Positions 41,874-53,910 are shown, counted from the stretch's first letter. The stretch: 64,000 nucleotides of DNA from Escherichia sp. MOD1-EC7003 (GCF_002965065.1 NZ_PTRE01000114.1:1-64000); one strand, 5' to 3'. Numbers and translations: made by a program. Notes: generated by a model not told the origin, from the sequence alone.

Positions 41874-43273
41874 ACACTCGCCAGCTACTGAGCGTCGGTA
41901 TCGATATCGGCACCACCACCACCCAGGTGATCTTCTCCCACCTGGAGCTGGTTAACCGTGCGGCGGTGTCGCAGGTGCCGCGCTACGAATTCATCAAACG
42001 CGAAATTAGCTGGCAAAGTCCGGTGTTCTTCACGCCTGTCGATAAACAGGGCGGTTTAAAAGAAGCGGAGCTGAAAACCTTAATCCTTGAGCAATATCAG
42101 GCCGCGGGCATTGCGCCGGAAAGCGTCGACTCCGGGGCCATCATCATCACCGGTGAAAGCGCGAAAACTCGCAATGCCCGTCCGGCGGTGATGACGCTCT
42201 CCCAGTCGCTGGGTGATTTTGTAGTCGCCAGCGCTGGGCCGCATCTGGAATCGGTAATTGCGGGTCACGGTGCTGGGGCGCAAACCCTCTCTGAACAACG
42301 ATTGTGTCGGGTACTGAATATCGACATCGGCGGCGGCACCGCGAACTACGCGCTGTTCGATGCCGGAAAAATCAGCGGTACTGCCTGCCTCAACGTCGGT
42401 GGTCGCCTGCTGGAAACCGACAGCCAGGGACGCGTGGTTTACGCTCATAAACCGGGGCAGATGATTGTGGATGAGTGCTTCGGTGCAGGCACCGACGCCC
42501 GTTCGCTGACCGGCGCACAGCTGGTGCAGGTTACCCGGCAGATGGCAGAACTGATTGTCGAAGTGATTGACGGAACGCTCTCGCCGCTCGCGCAGGCATT
42601 GATGCAAACCGGTTTGCTGCCCGCAGGTGTTACGCCAGAAATCATTACGCTTTCTGGTGGCGTGGGCGAATGTTATCGCCACCAGCCTGCCGATCCGTTC
42701 TGTTTTGCCGATATTGGTCCGCTGCTGGCAACGGCGCTGCATGACCATCCGCGCCTGCGTGAGATGAACGTGCAGTTTCCGGCGCAAACCGTGCGCGCTA
42801 CGGTGATTGGCGCGGGTGCACATACTCTTTCGCTCTCTGGCAGCACTATCTGGCTTGAGGGGGTACAACTGCCGCTGCGCAATTTGCCGGTGGCGATCCC
42901 CATTGATGAAACGGATCTGGTGAGTGCCTGGCAACAGGCGCTAATTCAACTGGATCTTGATCCCAAAACTGACGCGTATGTGCTGGCGCTTCCCGCCTCG
43001 CTGCCTGTGCGTTACGCCGCGGTACTGACGGTCATCAACGCGCTGGTCGATTTCGTCGCGCGTTTTCCGAATCCGCATCCCCTGCTGGTGGTGGCCGGGC
43101 AGGACTTTGGTAAAGCTCTGGGCATGTTATTGCGCCCACAGCTACAACAACTCCCGTTGGCAGTCATTGATGAAGTGATTGTCCGCGCGGGGGACTATAT
43201 CGACATTGGTACGCCTCTTTTTGGCGGATCGGTTGTGCCGGTGACGGTGAAATCACTCGCATTTCCTTCCTGA
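41870..43273 (+). CDS. eutA: ethanolamine ammonia-lyase reactivating factor EutA, intact
   Basis: EutA uses ATP to eject damaged cobalamin from ethanolamine ammonia-lyase. The 467-residue protein has Hsp70/actin-like nucleotide motifs: GIDIGTTTTQVIF near the N-terminus and LNIDIGGGTANYALFDAG near residue 145. It is uninterrupted and runs straight into eutB after 11 bases. In K-12 MG1655 this gene is split by the CPZ-55 prophage; no trace of that insertion is seen here. Confidence 0.95.
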   Translation: MNTRQLLSVGIDIGTTTTQVIFSHLELVNRAAVSQVPRYEFIKREISWQSPVFFTPVDKQGGLKEAELKTLILEQYQAAGIAPESVDSGAIIITGESAKTRNARPAVMTLSQSLGDFVVASAGPHLESVIAGHGAGAQTLSEQRLCRVLNIDIGGGTANYALFDAGKISGTACLNVGGRLLETDSQGRVVYAHKPGQMIVDECFGAGTDARSLTGAQLVQVTRQMAELIVEVIDGTLSPLAQALMQTGLLPAGVTPEIITLSGGVGECYRHQPADPFCFADIGPLLATALHDHPRLREMNVQFPAQTVRATVIGAGAHTLSLSGSTIWLEGVQLPLRNLPVAIPIDETDLVSAWQQALIQLDLDPKTDAYVLALPASLPVRYAAVLTVINALVDFVARFPNPHPLLVVAGQDFGKALGMLLRPQLQQLPLAVIDEVIVRAGDYIDIGTPLFGGSVVPVTVKSLAFPS

Positions 43274-43284
43274 GGGAACGACTT

Positions 43285-44646
43285 ATGAAACTAAAGACCA
43301 CATTGTTTGGCAATGTATATCAGTTTAAGGATGTAAAAGAGGTGCTGGCTAAAGCCAACGAACTGCGTTCGGGGGATGTGCTGGCGGGGGTTGCTGCGGC
43401 AAGTTCACAGGAGCGCGTGGCGGCAAAACAGGTGCTGTCGGAAATGACGGTAGCGGATGTTCGCAATAACCCGGTAATTTCCTATGAAGAAGATTGTGTA
43501 ACGCGTCTGATTCAGGATGACGTTAACGAAACGGCCTACAACCAGATTAAAAACTGGAACATCAGCGAACTGCGTGAGTACATCCTGAGCGATGAAACCA
43601 GCGTGGACGACATTGCCTTTATCCGTAAAGGGCTGACCTCGGAAGTGGTCGCGGCGGTGGCGAAGATTAGTTCTAACGCGGACCTAATCTACGGCGCGAA
43701 GAAAATGCCGGTGATCAAAAAGGCCAATACCACCATCGGTATTCCAGGCACTTTCAGCGCCCGTTTACAACCGAACGACACCCGTGATGACGTACAAAGT
43801 ATCGCTGCGCAAATCTACGAAGGGCTGTCTTTCGGGGTGGGCGATGCGGTGATCGGCGTTAACCCGGTGACTGACGACGTGGAAAACTTAAGCCGCGTGC
43901 TCGACACCGTGTATGGCGTGATCGACAAATTCAACATTCCCACCCAGGGCTGCGTGCTGGCGCACGTCACCACGCAAATTGAAGCCATTCGTCGCGGCGC
44001 GCCGGGCGGGCTGATTTTCCAGAGTATCTGCGGCAGCGAAAAAGGGCTGAAAGAATTCGGTGTGGAACTGGCGATGCTCGACGAAGCGCGCGCAGTGGGC
44101 GCGGAGTTCAACCGTATCGCTGGGGAAAACTGCCTCTACTTCGAAACCGGACAAGGTTCTGCGCTGTCAGCGGGCGCCAACTATGGCGCGGACCAGGTGA
44201 CGATGGAAGCGCGTAACTACGGTTTGGCGCGTCATTACGATCCGTTCATCGTCAACACCGTGGTGGGCTTTATTGGGCCGGAGTATCTCTACAACGACCG
44301 CCAGATTATCCGTGCGGGCTTAGAAGATCACTTTATGGGCAAGTTGAGCGGCATATCTATGGGCTGTGACTGCTGCTACACCAACCACGCTGATGCTGAC
44401 CAGAATCTCAATGAAAACCTGATGATTCTGCTCGCCACCGCAGGCTGCAACTACATCATGGGGATGCCGCTGGGCGATGACATCATGCTCAACTACCAGA
44501 CCACGGCCTTCCACGACACCGCCACTGTGCGTCAGTTACTGAATCTGCGTCCGTCACCGGAGTTTGAACGCTGGCTGGAAAGCATGGGCATTATGGCAAA
44601 CGGTCGCCTGACCAAACGGGCGGGCGATCCGTCACTGTTCTTCTGA
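43285..44646 (+). CDS. eutB: ethanolamine ammonia-lyase large subunit
   Basis: EutB is the catalytic (alpha) subunit of the adenosylcobalamin-dependent lyase that splits ethanolamine into acetaldehyde and ammonia. The 453-residue TIM-barrel protein is full length, with GIPGTFSARLQPND, the substrate region QGCVLAHVTTQIEA and SMGCDCCYTNHADADQN. GAGGGAACG precedes the ATG. It lies between eutA and eutC in the operon. Confidence 0.97.
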   Translation: MKLKTTLFGNVYQFKDVKEVLAKANELRSGDVLAGVAAASSQERVAAKQVLSEMTVADVRNNPVISYEEDCVTRLIQDDVNETAYNQIKNWNISELREYILSDETSVDDIAFIRKGLTSEVVAAVAKISSNADLIYGAKKMPVIKKANTTIGIPGTFSARLQPNDTRDDVQSIAAQIYEGLSFGVGDAVIGVNPVTDDVENLSRVLDTVYGVIDKFNIPTQGCVLAHVTTQIEAIRRGAPGGLIFQSICGSEKGLKEFGVELAMLDEARAVGAEFNRIAGENCLYFETGQGSALSAGANYGADQVTMEARNYGLARHYDPFIVNTVVGFIGPEYLYNDRQIIRAGLEDHFMGKLSGISMGCDCCYTNHADADQNLNENLMILLATAGCNYIMGMPLGDDIMLNYQTTAFHDTATVRQLLNLRPSPEFERWLESMGIMANGRLTKRAGDPSLFF

Positions 44647-44666
44647 TGACGCGGAGATAACACATC

Positions 44667-45554
44667 ATGGATCAAAAACAGATTGAAGAAATTGTACGCA
44701 GCGTGATGGCGTCAATGGGACAAGCGGCCCCCGCGCCGTCAGAAGCAAAATGCGCTACCACAACGTGTGTTGCGCCAGTTACCGCTGAAAGCTGCGCGCT
44801 GGATTTAGGTTCCGCAGAAGCAAAAGCGTGGATTGGCGTTGAAAATCCGCATCGCGCCGACGTATTAACGGAACTGCGCCGCAGTACTGTGGCTCGTGTG
44901 TGTACGGGGCGTGCCGGTCCGCGTCCGCGTACCCAGGCGCTGTTGCGTTTCCTCGCCGATCACTCACGTTCGAAAGATACCGTGCTGAAAGAAGTCCCGG
45001 CAGAGTGGGTGAAAGCCCAGGGCTTGCTGGAAGTGCGTTCCGAAATCAGTGACAAAAATCTTTACCTCACTCGCCCGGATATGGGCCGTCGCTTGTGTGC
45101 TGAAGCTGTTGAAGCGTTGAAAGCGCAGTGTGTCGCCAATCCAGACGTACAGGTAGTGATCTCCGATGGCCTGTCCACTGACGCGATCACCGTGAACTAT
45201 GAAGAGATCTTGCCGCCGCTGTTGGCTGGCCTGAAACAGGCCGGACTGAAAGTCGGCACGCCATTCTTCGTGCGCTATGGTCGCGTGAAGATTGAAGACC
45301 AGATTGGCGAAGTGCTTGGTGCGAAAGTGGTGATCCTGCTGGTCGGTGAACGCCCCGGCTTGGGGCAGTCTGAAAGTCTCTCCTGCTACGCCGTATATTC
45401 TCCGAGCGTGGCGACCACCGTTGAGGCCGATCGTACCTGTATCTCTAACATCCACCAGGGCGGTACCCCACCAGTTGAAGCGGCGGCAGTCATTGTGGAT
45501 TTGGCAAAACGTATGCTGGAGCAGAAAGCATCCGGCATCAATATGACCCGTTAA
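44667..45554 (+). CDS. eutC: ethanolamine ammonia-lyase small subunit
   Basis: EutC is the beta subunit that, with EutB, holds adenosylcobalamin. The 295-residue protein begins with an amphipathic stretch ([18 protein letters not shown]) that in Salmonella directs the lyase into the shell. A Cys-containing low-complexity linker ([12 protein letters not shown]) and the conserved core ([23 protein letters not shown] and beyond) follow. CGCGGAGATAAC precedes the ATG, and eutL follows after 9 bases. Confidence 0.96.
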   Translation: MDQKQIEEIVRSVMASMGQAAPAPSEAKCATTTCVAPVTAESCALDLGSAEAKAWIGVENPHRADVLTELRRSTVARVCTGRAGPRPRTQALLRFLADHSRSKDTVLKEVPAEWVKAQGLLEVRSEISDKNLYLTRPDMGRRLCAEAVEALKAQCVANPDVQVVISDGLSTDAITVNYEEILPPLLAGLKQAGLKVGTPFFVRYGRVKIEDQIGEVLGAKVVILLVGERPGLGQSESLSCYAVYSPSVATTVEADRTCISNIHQGGTPPVEAAAVIVDLAKRMLEQKASGINMTR

Positions 45555-45563
45555 GGAGGCATC

Positions 45564-46223
45564 ATGCCAGCTTTAGATTTGATTCGACCGTCTGTTACCG
45601 CTATGCGGGTTATTGCCTCCGTTAACACGGAATTTGCACGTGAACTGAAGTTACCGCCGCATATTCGTAGCCTGGGGCTGATATCTGCCGATTCTGATGA
45701 CGTGACGTATATCGCTGCTGACGAAGCGACGAAACAGGCGATGGTTGAAGTGGTTTATGGTCGCTCTCTGTATGCCGGGGCAGCGCATGGTCCGTCACCG
45801 ACTGCCGGTGAAGTGCTGATTATGCTGGGCGGGCCAAATCCGGCAGAAGTCCGTGCGGGTCTGGATGCGATGGTTGCGCATATTGAAAACGGCGCGGCGT
45901 TCCAGTGGGCCAACGATGCGCAAGATACGGCATTCCTCGCGCATGTGGTTTCACGTACGGGTTCTTATCTTTCGTCAACCGCCGGAATTACGCTCGGCGA
46001 TCCGATGGCATATCTGGTGGCACCGCCGCTGGAAGCGACCTACGGCATTGATGCAGCCCTGAAGTCTGCCGACGTGCAACTGGTGACCTATGTACCGCCG
46101 CCGTCAGAAACCAACTATTCAGCGGCATTTTTAACCGGTAGTCAGGCAGCGTGTAAAGCGGCCTGTAACGCCTTTACCGATGCAGTGCTGGAAATCGCGC
46201 GTAATCCAATCCAGCGCGCGTAA
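45564..46223 (+). CDS. eutL: microcompartment shell protein EutL
   Basis: EutL is a 219-residue protein with two fused BMC domains that forms trimers with a gated central pore. The N-terminal domain ([24 protein letters not shown]) and the second domain (about residue 110 on, with SGT-like [13 protein letters not shown]) are both complete. AAGGAGGC precedes the ATG at 45564. eutK begins 12 bases after its stop. Confidence 0.95.
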   Translation: MPALDLIRPSVTAMRVIASVNTEFARELKLPPHIRSLGLISADSDDVTYIAADEATKQAMVEVVYGRSLYAGAAHGPSPTAGEVLIMLGGPNPAEVRAGLDAMVAHIENGAAFQWANDAQDTAFLAHVVSRTGSYLSSTAGITLGDPMAYLVAPPLEATYGIDAALKSADVQLVTYVPPPSETNYSAAFLTGSQAACKAACNAFTDAVLEIARNPIQRA

Positions 46224-46235
46224 CGGAGGTTGCCG

Positions 46236-46736
46236 ATGATCAATGCACTGGGATTGCTGGAAGTGGACGGCATGGTGGCCGCGATAGATGCAGCGGATGC
46301 CATGCTCAAAGCCGCTAATGTGCGTCTGCTCAGTCACGAAGTGCTTGACCCTGGTCGCTTAACGCTGGTGGTGGAAGGCGATCTGGCGGCGTGTCGTGCG
46401 GCGCTGGACGCAGGTTGTGCTGCCGCGATGCGTACAGGGCGCGTCATCAGTCGTAAGGAGATCGGTCGGCCAGACGATGACACCCAGTGGCTGGTTACAG
46501 GCTTTAACCGCCAGCCGAAGCAACCAGTAAAGGAACCCGACGCGCCATCTAGTGTCGCGGAGTCTGCTGATGAGTTGCTGGCGCTGTTAACATCAATACG
46601 TCAGGGAATGACGGCAGGAGAAGTGGCTGCCCACTTTGGCTGGCCGCTCGAAAAAGCCAGAAATGCGCTCGAACAGCTCTTTTCTGCCGGGACGTTACGT
46701 AAACGCAGTAGTCGTTATCGTCTCAAGCCCCATTAA
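46236..46736 (+). CDS. eutK: microcompartment shell protein EutK with C-terminal HTH domain
   Basis: EutK is a 166-residue protein made of one BMC domain (about 1-90, MINALGLLEVDGMVAAIDAADAM) and a linker (QPKQPVKEPDAPSS). A C-terminal helix-turn-helix-like domain (about 108-164) ends in a basic KRSSRYRLKPH and is predicted to bind nucleic acid. I chose the ATG at 46236, with ACGGAGGTTGCCG upstream. It is the last structural eut gene, followed by eutR. Confidence 0.94.
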   Translation: MINALGLLEVDGMVAAIDAADAMLKAANVRLLSHEVLDPGRLTLVVEGDLAACRAALDAGCAAAMRTGRVISRKEIGRPDDDTQWLVTGFNRQPKQPVKEPDAPSSVAESADELLALLTSIRQGMTAGEVAAHFGWPLEKARNALEQLFSAGTLRKRSSRYRLKPH

Positions 46737-46781
46737 CCTGTCGGAGGTGCCGGGTGTCATATAACACCCGGCATTAACATC

Positions 46782-47689
46782 ATGAAAAAGACCCGTACAG
46801 CCAATTTGCACCATCTTTATCATGAACCCTTATCCGAAAACCTGAAGCTCACGCCGAAGGTTGAAGTGGATAATTTTCATCAACGACAGACAACGGATGT
46901 CTATGAACATGCATTGACGATTACCGCCTGGCAGCAGATTTACGATCAACTGCATCCAGGTCAGTTTCATGGTGAATTTACGGAAATCCTGCTCGATGAT
47001 ATTCAGGTTTTCCGTGAATACACCGGTCTGGCGCTGCGCCAGTCGTGTCTGGTCTGGCCGAATTCTTTCTGGTTTGGTATCCCAGCGACGCGCGGCGAAC
47101 AGGGATTTATTGGCTCGCAATGTCTGGGAAGTGCAGAAATTGCTACGCGACCAGGCGGCACCGAGTTTGAATTAAGTACGCCGGACGATTACACGATCCT
47201 TGGCGTGGTGCTTTCTGAAGATGTCATTACCCGGCAGGCTAACTTTTTGCATAATCCGGATCGGGTATTACATATGCTGCGTAGCCAGTCGGCGCTGGAA
47301 GTGAAAGAGCAGCATAAAGCCGCGCTGTGGGGCTTTGTCCAACAGGCGCTGGCGACTTTTTGCGAGAACCCGGAAAATCTTCATCAGCCCGCAGTGCGTA
47401 AAATACTGGGAGATAATTTTTGTGTAATCAACTGTATGTCAGCCGTCGCACGCTACAAAACGCGTTTCACGCTATTTTGGGGATTGGCCCGAACACCTGG
47501 CTAAAACGCATTCGCCTGAATGCCGTGCGCCGCGAACTGATAAGCCCATGGTCGCAAAGCATGACAGTAAAAGACGCCGCCATGCAGTGGGGATTCTGGC
47601 ATCTGGGGCAGTTTGCTACTGATTATCAGCAACTGTTTGCCGAGAAACCGTCGTTGACGTTGCATCAGCGGATGTGGGAGTGGGGGTGA
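46782..47689 (+). pseudogene. eutR: eutR, AraC-family activator, broken by a frameshifting deletion
   Basis: Intact EutR (350 residues in K-12) activates the eut operon when ethanolamine and adenosylcobalamin are both present. Here the N-terminal part is normal up to about residue 211 (...[11 protein letters not shown]). The frame then changes and ends after 29 further unrelated codons at 47504. The rest of the protein reappears in another frame from 47420 ([21 protein letters not shown] ... MWEWG). The locus spans 908 bases against 1053 for a 350-residue gene, a net loss of 145 bases. This removes the region before the first DNA-binding helix and shifts the frame. The truncated 240-residue protein lacks the AraC DNA-binding domain. 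An assembly error is possible but would have to remove a non-repeated 145 bases. Confidence 0.88.
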
Positions 47690-47694
47690 GGTAA

Positions 47695-48597
<903 letters not shown>

Positions 48598-49467
48598 TTA
48601 CCGCTTTCTCGAGTGTGCTTTCTGGTTGTCAAACCAGTGGAAATAACTGATCACGCCTTCGGCAATCGCTGTGGCGATTTTCTGGCGAAATGCCGCCGTA
48701 CCTAACAGCCGCTCTTCTTCCGGGTTGGTGATAAACGAGGTTTCCACCAGTACCGAAGGAACAGACGGCGATTTCAACACCACAAACGCGGCTTGTTCGG
48801 TGTTGCGGCTGTGCAGTTTATGCACCGGCTTAATCTTCTTCAGAATATGTGAGCCGAGCGTCAGGCTGTTTTTAATCGTATCGGTTTGCACCAGATCAAA
48901 CAGCACTTGTTGCAATAGGTGATCCTTATCCGTCGCTTTTTTACCGGCAACTTCATCGGCGCGGTTTTCGCGTTCAGACAGGTATTTCGCCATTGCGCTA
49001 CTTGCGCCGCGGTTAGAAAGGGCAAATACCGACGCACCGGCAGCTTTCGGGTTGGTAAAGCCGTCGGCGTGAATCGACATAAACAGATCTGCGCCATGTT
49101 TATGGGCGATTTCAACGCGATCGTAAAGCGGGATAAACGTATCACCAGAACGCGTTAAACGTGCATCAATGCCATGATTACGCAATATGGAACGGACGTT
49201 TTTGGCAATCGCCAGCACCACATGTTTTTCTTTCGAGCCGTTGCGACCAATCGCTCCAGTATCAATACCACCGTGGCCTGGGTCGAGAACAACGACACGT
49301 TTGCTGCCGCTTTTTTTGGCTTTTGGCTTACTGTGTCCGTTACTGGTTTTTAAAGATTCTTCTTTGGCGATGGCTTGCGACATCCCTGACAACGTCAGGG
49401 CAGCCAATCCGGCTTTCAGCACCTGGCGGCGCGAAGTGAGTGTTTTTAGTGGTTTAAAAGTGCTCAT
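48598..49467 (-). CDS. amiA: N-acetylmuramoyl-L-alanine amidase AmiA (Tat-exported)
   Basis: AmiA splits septal peptidoglycan in the periplasm during cell separation, activated by EnvC. The 289-residue protein has a twin-arginine signal (SRRQVLKAGLAALTL, Arg13-Arg14, cleavage near AIA at 34). A zinc amidase_3 domain follows, with VVLDPGHGGIDTGAIG, the His in SIHADGFT and the catalytic Glu in LVETSFITNPEEE. It is divergent from ypeA and is followed by hemF. Confidence 0.96.
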   Translation of the reverse strand: MSTFKPLKTLTSRRQVLKAGLAALTLSGMSQAIAKEESLKTSNGHSKPKAKKSGSKRVVVLDPGHGGIDTGAIGRNGSKEKHVVLAIAKNVRSILRNHGIDARLTRSGDTFIPLYDRVEIAHKHGADLFMSIHADGFTNPKAAGASVFALSNRGASSAMAKYLSERENRADEVAGKKATDKDHLLQQVLFDLVQTDTIKNSLTLGSHILKKIKPVHKLHSRNTEQAAFVVLKSPSVPSVLVETSFITNPEEERLLGTAAFRQKIATAIAEGVISYFHWFDNQKAHSRKR

Positions 49468-49680
49468 ACGGCCTGAGTTGTAATAATAAGATTCCAGATG
49501 TTATATCGTATCGCGTAATCCGTTACGACCGTTTGCTGTTGAGAATTGTTTTACGTTTCATTTCAATAGTTGACAACTCCCTATTATGCCACTTTTTCAA
49601 CCGATTTTCGTCAGATATTGGCTAATTCGACCGTTCACGCCATAATCAGCGTTTTAACCCGCAAAAAGGTAACGAATACC

Positions 49681-50106
49681 ATGGAGATACGCGTATTTCG
49701 CCAGGAAGATTTCGAAGAGGTCATCACCCTTTGGGAGCGTTGCGACTTGCTGCGTCCGTGGAACGATCCGGAAATGGACATTGAGCGTAAGATGAACCAT
49801 GACGTCAGTTTGTTTTTGGTCGCTGAGGTGAACGGTGAAGTGGTCGGAACGGTGATGGGCGGTTATGACGGGCATCGCGGGTCTGCTTATTATCTTGGCG
49901 TGCATCCTGAGTTTCGTGGGCGTGGCATTGCCAATGCGCTGCTTAATCGGCTGGAGAAAAAACTGATTGCTCGCGGCTGTCCGAAAATTCAGATCAATGT
50001 GCCGGAAGATAACGACATGGTGCTCGGAATGTATGAACGCCTTGGATATGAGCACGCCGACGTGCTGAGTCTGGGTAAGCGTTTGATTGAAGATGAAGAG
50101 TACTGA
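49681..50106 (+). CDS. ypeA: GNAT-family acetyltransferase YpeA
   Basis: YpeA is a 141-residue GNAT acetyltransferase with the acetyl-CoA motif [18 protein letters not shown] and the C-terminal [18 protein letters not shown]. Its substrate is unknown. I chose the ATG at 49681 ([11 protein letters not shown]), with AAAGGTAACG upstream. The open frame extends 37 codons further upstream, but that stretch is promoter-like and unrelated to the family. The end overlaps the start of yfeZ. Confidence 0.92.
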
Positions 50107-50542
50107 GTTTCATCCTGCCCATTATGATGCGCACGGACGCCTGCGTTTACCCTTCCTCTTCTGGCTTGTGCTACTGCTTCAGGCGCGAACCTGGGTACTG
50201 TTTGTCATTGCCGGTGCGTCGCGTGAGCAGGGCACTGCGCTATTGAATCTGTTTTATCCCGATCACGATAATTTCTGGCTGGGGTTGATTCCCGGCATCC
50301 CGGCGGTAATGGCGTTTTTACTGAGCGGTCGGCGGGCTACATTTCCTCGTACCTGGCATGTACTCTATTTTCTGTTGCTGTTAGCACAGGTGGTATTACT
50401 TTGTTGGCAGCCGTGGCTGTGGTTGAACGGTGAATTCGTTAGCGGCATCGGTTTGACGCTGGTGGTGGTGGATATAGTGGCGCTAATCTGGCTTTTGACC
50501 AATCGACGATTACGCGCTTGTTTTAATGAAGAAAAAGAATAA
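50087..50542 (+). CDS. yfeZ: inner-membrane protein YfeZ
   Basis: YfeZ is a 151-residue protein of unknown function with about four hydrophobic segments ([66 protein letters not shown]). It overlaps ypeA by 20 bases. The start is either TTG at 50087 or ATG at 50093. Its stop codon lies inside the first unit of the 130-bp repeat array that follows. Confidence 0.88.
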
Positions 50543-50925
50543 CGCAGAGGTGCGCTTTGTTTATGCCGGATGCGGCGTGAACGCCTTATCCGGCCTACAA
50601 AACATCGAAAATTCAATACATTGCAGGAGAAAGTAGGCCTGATAAGCGTAGCGCATCAGGCAATTAGAATAACGCAGAGGTGCGCTTTGTTTATGCCGGA
50701 TGCGGCGTGAACGCCTTATCCGGCCTACAAAACATCGAAAATTCAATACATTGCAGGAGAAAGTAGGCCTGATAAGCGTAGCGCATCAGGCAATTAGAAT
50801 AACGCAGAGGTGCGCTTTGTTTATGTCGGATGCGGCGTGAACGCCTTATCCGGCCTACAAAACATCGAAAATTCAATATATTGAAGGAGAAAGTAGGCCT
50901 GATAAGCGTAGCGCATCAGGCAATT
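50536..50925. repeat. tandem BIME array, 3 copies of a 130-bp unit
   Basis: Units begin AGAATAACGCAGAGG at 50536, 50666 and 50796. Each holds a REP hairpin (GCCGGATGCGGCGTG ... TTATCCGGCCTAC), a spacer with AATTCAATA-ATTG, and an inverted REP (GTAGGCCTGATAAGCG ... GCATCAGGCA). The first two copies look identical; the third has single-base changes. The array covers nearly all of the yfeZ-yfeY gap. Confidence 0.93.
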
Positions 50926-51008
50926 TTGTGTTTGTCATCAACCTTTAACGGCACTTTTTGGTGAATTTGCACTCCAAGCAACGTTATTGAATAACCAAAG
51001 GAAGTGAT

Positions 51009-51584
51009 ATGAAATCGCTGCGTTTAATGTTATGCGCTATGCCGTTGGTGCTGACCGGCTGTTCCACGATGTCGTCAGTTAACTGGTCTGCCGCTAATCC
51101 GTGGAACTGGTTTGGGTCGTCCACCAAAGTGAGCGAGCAGGGCGTTGGTGAATTAACGGCGTCCACACCACTGCAAGAACAAGCCATTGCCGATGCGCTT
51201 GATGGCGATTATCGCCTGCGCAGCGGAATGAAAACCGCGAACGGCAATGTGGTATGCTTTTTTGAAGTGGTGAAAGGCGACAACGTGGCGATGGTGATTA
51301 ACGGCGATCAGGGCACCATCAACCGCATTGATGTACTGGATAGTGATATTCCTGCGGACACGGGTGTTAAAATCGGTACAGCGTTTAGCGGCCTTTACAG
51401 CAAAGCATTTGGCAATTGCCAAAAAGCAGACGGTGATGATAATCCTGCCGTTGAATGTCAAGCCGAAGGCAGTCAACATATTAGCTATCAGTTCAGCGGG
51501 GAATGGAGTGGTCCTGAAGGGTTAATGCCTTCGGACGATACCCTGAAAAACTGGAAAGTCAGTAAAATTATCTGGCGGCGTTAA
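51009..51584 (+). CDS. yfeY: lipoprotein YfeY (DUF1131/RpoE-regulated)
   Basis: YfeY is a 191-residue lipoprotein with a type II signal peptide; lipobox LTGC places the lipidated Cys at residue 18. The rest is a soluble DUF1131-type domain ending in WKVSKIIWRR. It is reported as a SigmaE-regulated gene in E. coli; its function is unknown. AAAGGAAGTG precedes the ATG. yfeX follows on the same strand across a hairpin. Confidence 0.92.
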   Translation: MKSLRLMLCAMPLVLTGCSTMSSVNWSAANPWNWFGSSTKVSEQGVGELTASTPLQEQAIADALDGDYRLRSGMKTANGNVVCFFEVVKGDNVAMVINGDQGTINRIDVLDSDIPADTGVKIGTAFSGLYSKAFGNCQKADGDDNPAVECQAEGSQHISYQFSGEWSGPEGLMPSDDTLKNWKVSKIIWRR

Positions 51585-51637
51585 TTTGCGTCTGAACAAG
51601 CCGCCGCCGCGAAAAAACACGTAAAATAGCGCCCAAC

Positions 51638-51667
51638 AATGCCACGGATTGCGTGGCATTCTTATTT
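51638..51667 (+). terminator. hairpin between yfeY and yfeX
   Basis: An AATGCCACG/CGTGGCATT stem with a 5-base loop is followed by CTTATTTTC. It ends a few bases before the yfeX ribosome-binding site, so it may be an attenuator, or the yfeY terminator if yfeX has its own promoter. Confidence 0.7.
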
Positions 51668-51679
51668 TCAGGAGGAACA

Positions 51680-52579
51680 ATGTCTCAGGTTCAGAGTGGC
51701 ATTTTGCCAGAACATTGCCGCGCGGCGATTTGGATCGAAGCCAATGTTAAAGGGGAAGTTGACGCCCTGCGTGCGGCCAGTAAAACATTTGCCGACAAAC
51801 TGGCAACTTTTGAAGCGAAATTCCCGGACGCGCATCTTGGTGCGGTGGTTGCCTTTGGTAACAACACCTGGTGCGCTCTGAGCGGCGGTGTTGGGGCCGA
51901 AGAGTTGAAAGATTTTCCGGGCTACGGTAAAGGCCTTGCACCGACGACCCAGTTCGATGTGTTGATCCACATTCTTTCTCTGCGTCATGACGTAAACTTT
52001 TCTGTCGCCCAGGCGGCGATGGAAGCTTTCGGCGACTGCATTGAGGTGAAAGAAGAGATCCACGGTTTCCGTTGGGTGGAAGAGCGCGATCTGAGCGGTT
52101 TTGTTGATGGCACGGAAAACCCGGCGGGTGAAGAGATGCGTCGCGAAGTGGCGGTTATCAAAGACGGCGTGGATGCGGGCGGCAGCTATGTGTTTGTGCA
52201 GCGTTGGGAGCACAACCTGAAGCAGCTCAACCGGATGAGCGTTCACGATCAGGAGATGATGATCGGGCGCACCAAAGAGGCCAACGAAGAGATCGACGGC
52301 GACGAGCGTCCGGAAACTTCTCACCTGACCCGCGTTGATCTGAAAGAAGATGGTAAAGGGCTGAAGATTGTTCGTCAGAGCCTGCCGTACGGCACCGCCA
52401 GCGGCACGCACGGTCTGTACTTCTGCGCCTACTGCGCGCGTCTGCATAACATTGAGCAGCAACTGCTGAGCATGTTTGGCGATACCGATGGCAAACGTGA
52501 TGCGATGTTGCGTTTCACCAAACCAGTAACCGGCGGCTATTACTTCGCGCCGTCGCTGGACAAGCTGATGGCGTTGTAA
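51680..52579 (+). CDS. yfeX: DyP-type heme peroxidase YfeX
   Basis: YfeX is a 299-residue cytosolic dye-decolourising-type peroxidase that binds heme and oxidises porphyrinogens. It has the DyP signature GFVDGTENP with catalytic Asp143 and the proximal heme ligand His215 in [13 protein letters not shown] chose the ATG at 51680 ([10 protein letters not shown]), with a strong AGGAGGAAC upstream; an in-frame start at 51653 lies in the hairpin. It is followed by the 182-bp repeat array. Confidence 0.95.
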   Translation: MSQVQSGILPEHCRAAIWIEANVKGEVDALRAASKTFADKLATFEAKFPDAHLGAVVAFGNNTWCALSGGVGAEELKDFPGYGKGLAPTTQFDVLIHILSLRHDVNFSVAQAAMEAFGDCIEVKEEIHGFRWVEERDLSGFVDGTENPAGEEMRREVAVIKDGVDAGGSYVFVQRWEHNLKQLNRMSVHDQEMMIGRTKEANEEIDGDERPETSHLTRVDLKEDGKGLKIVRQSLPYGTASGTHGLYFCAYCARLHNIEQQLLSMFGDTDGKRDAMLRFTKPVTGGYYFAPSLDKLMAL

Positions 52580-52601
52580 GCGTTTCTGATTCAATGAGTA
52601 A

Positions 52602-53910
<1,309 letters not shown>

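Noticed and set aside
42080-42934. 284-codon minus-strand frame
   Set aside because: Antisense to eutA; no recognisable motifs.
32692-46736. eut cluster as a candidate new system
   Set aside because: It is the known ethanolamine utilisation microcompartment operon in standard gene order; only the broken eutR and the BIME array are unusual.
49570-49680. N-terminal extension of ypeA by 37 codons
   Set aside because: The stretch lies in the amiA-ypeA promoter gap and the GNAT fold is complete from the ATG at 49681.
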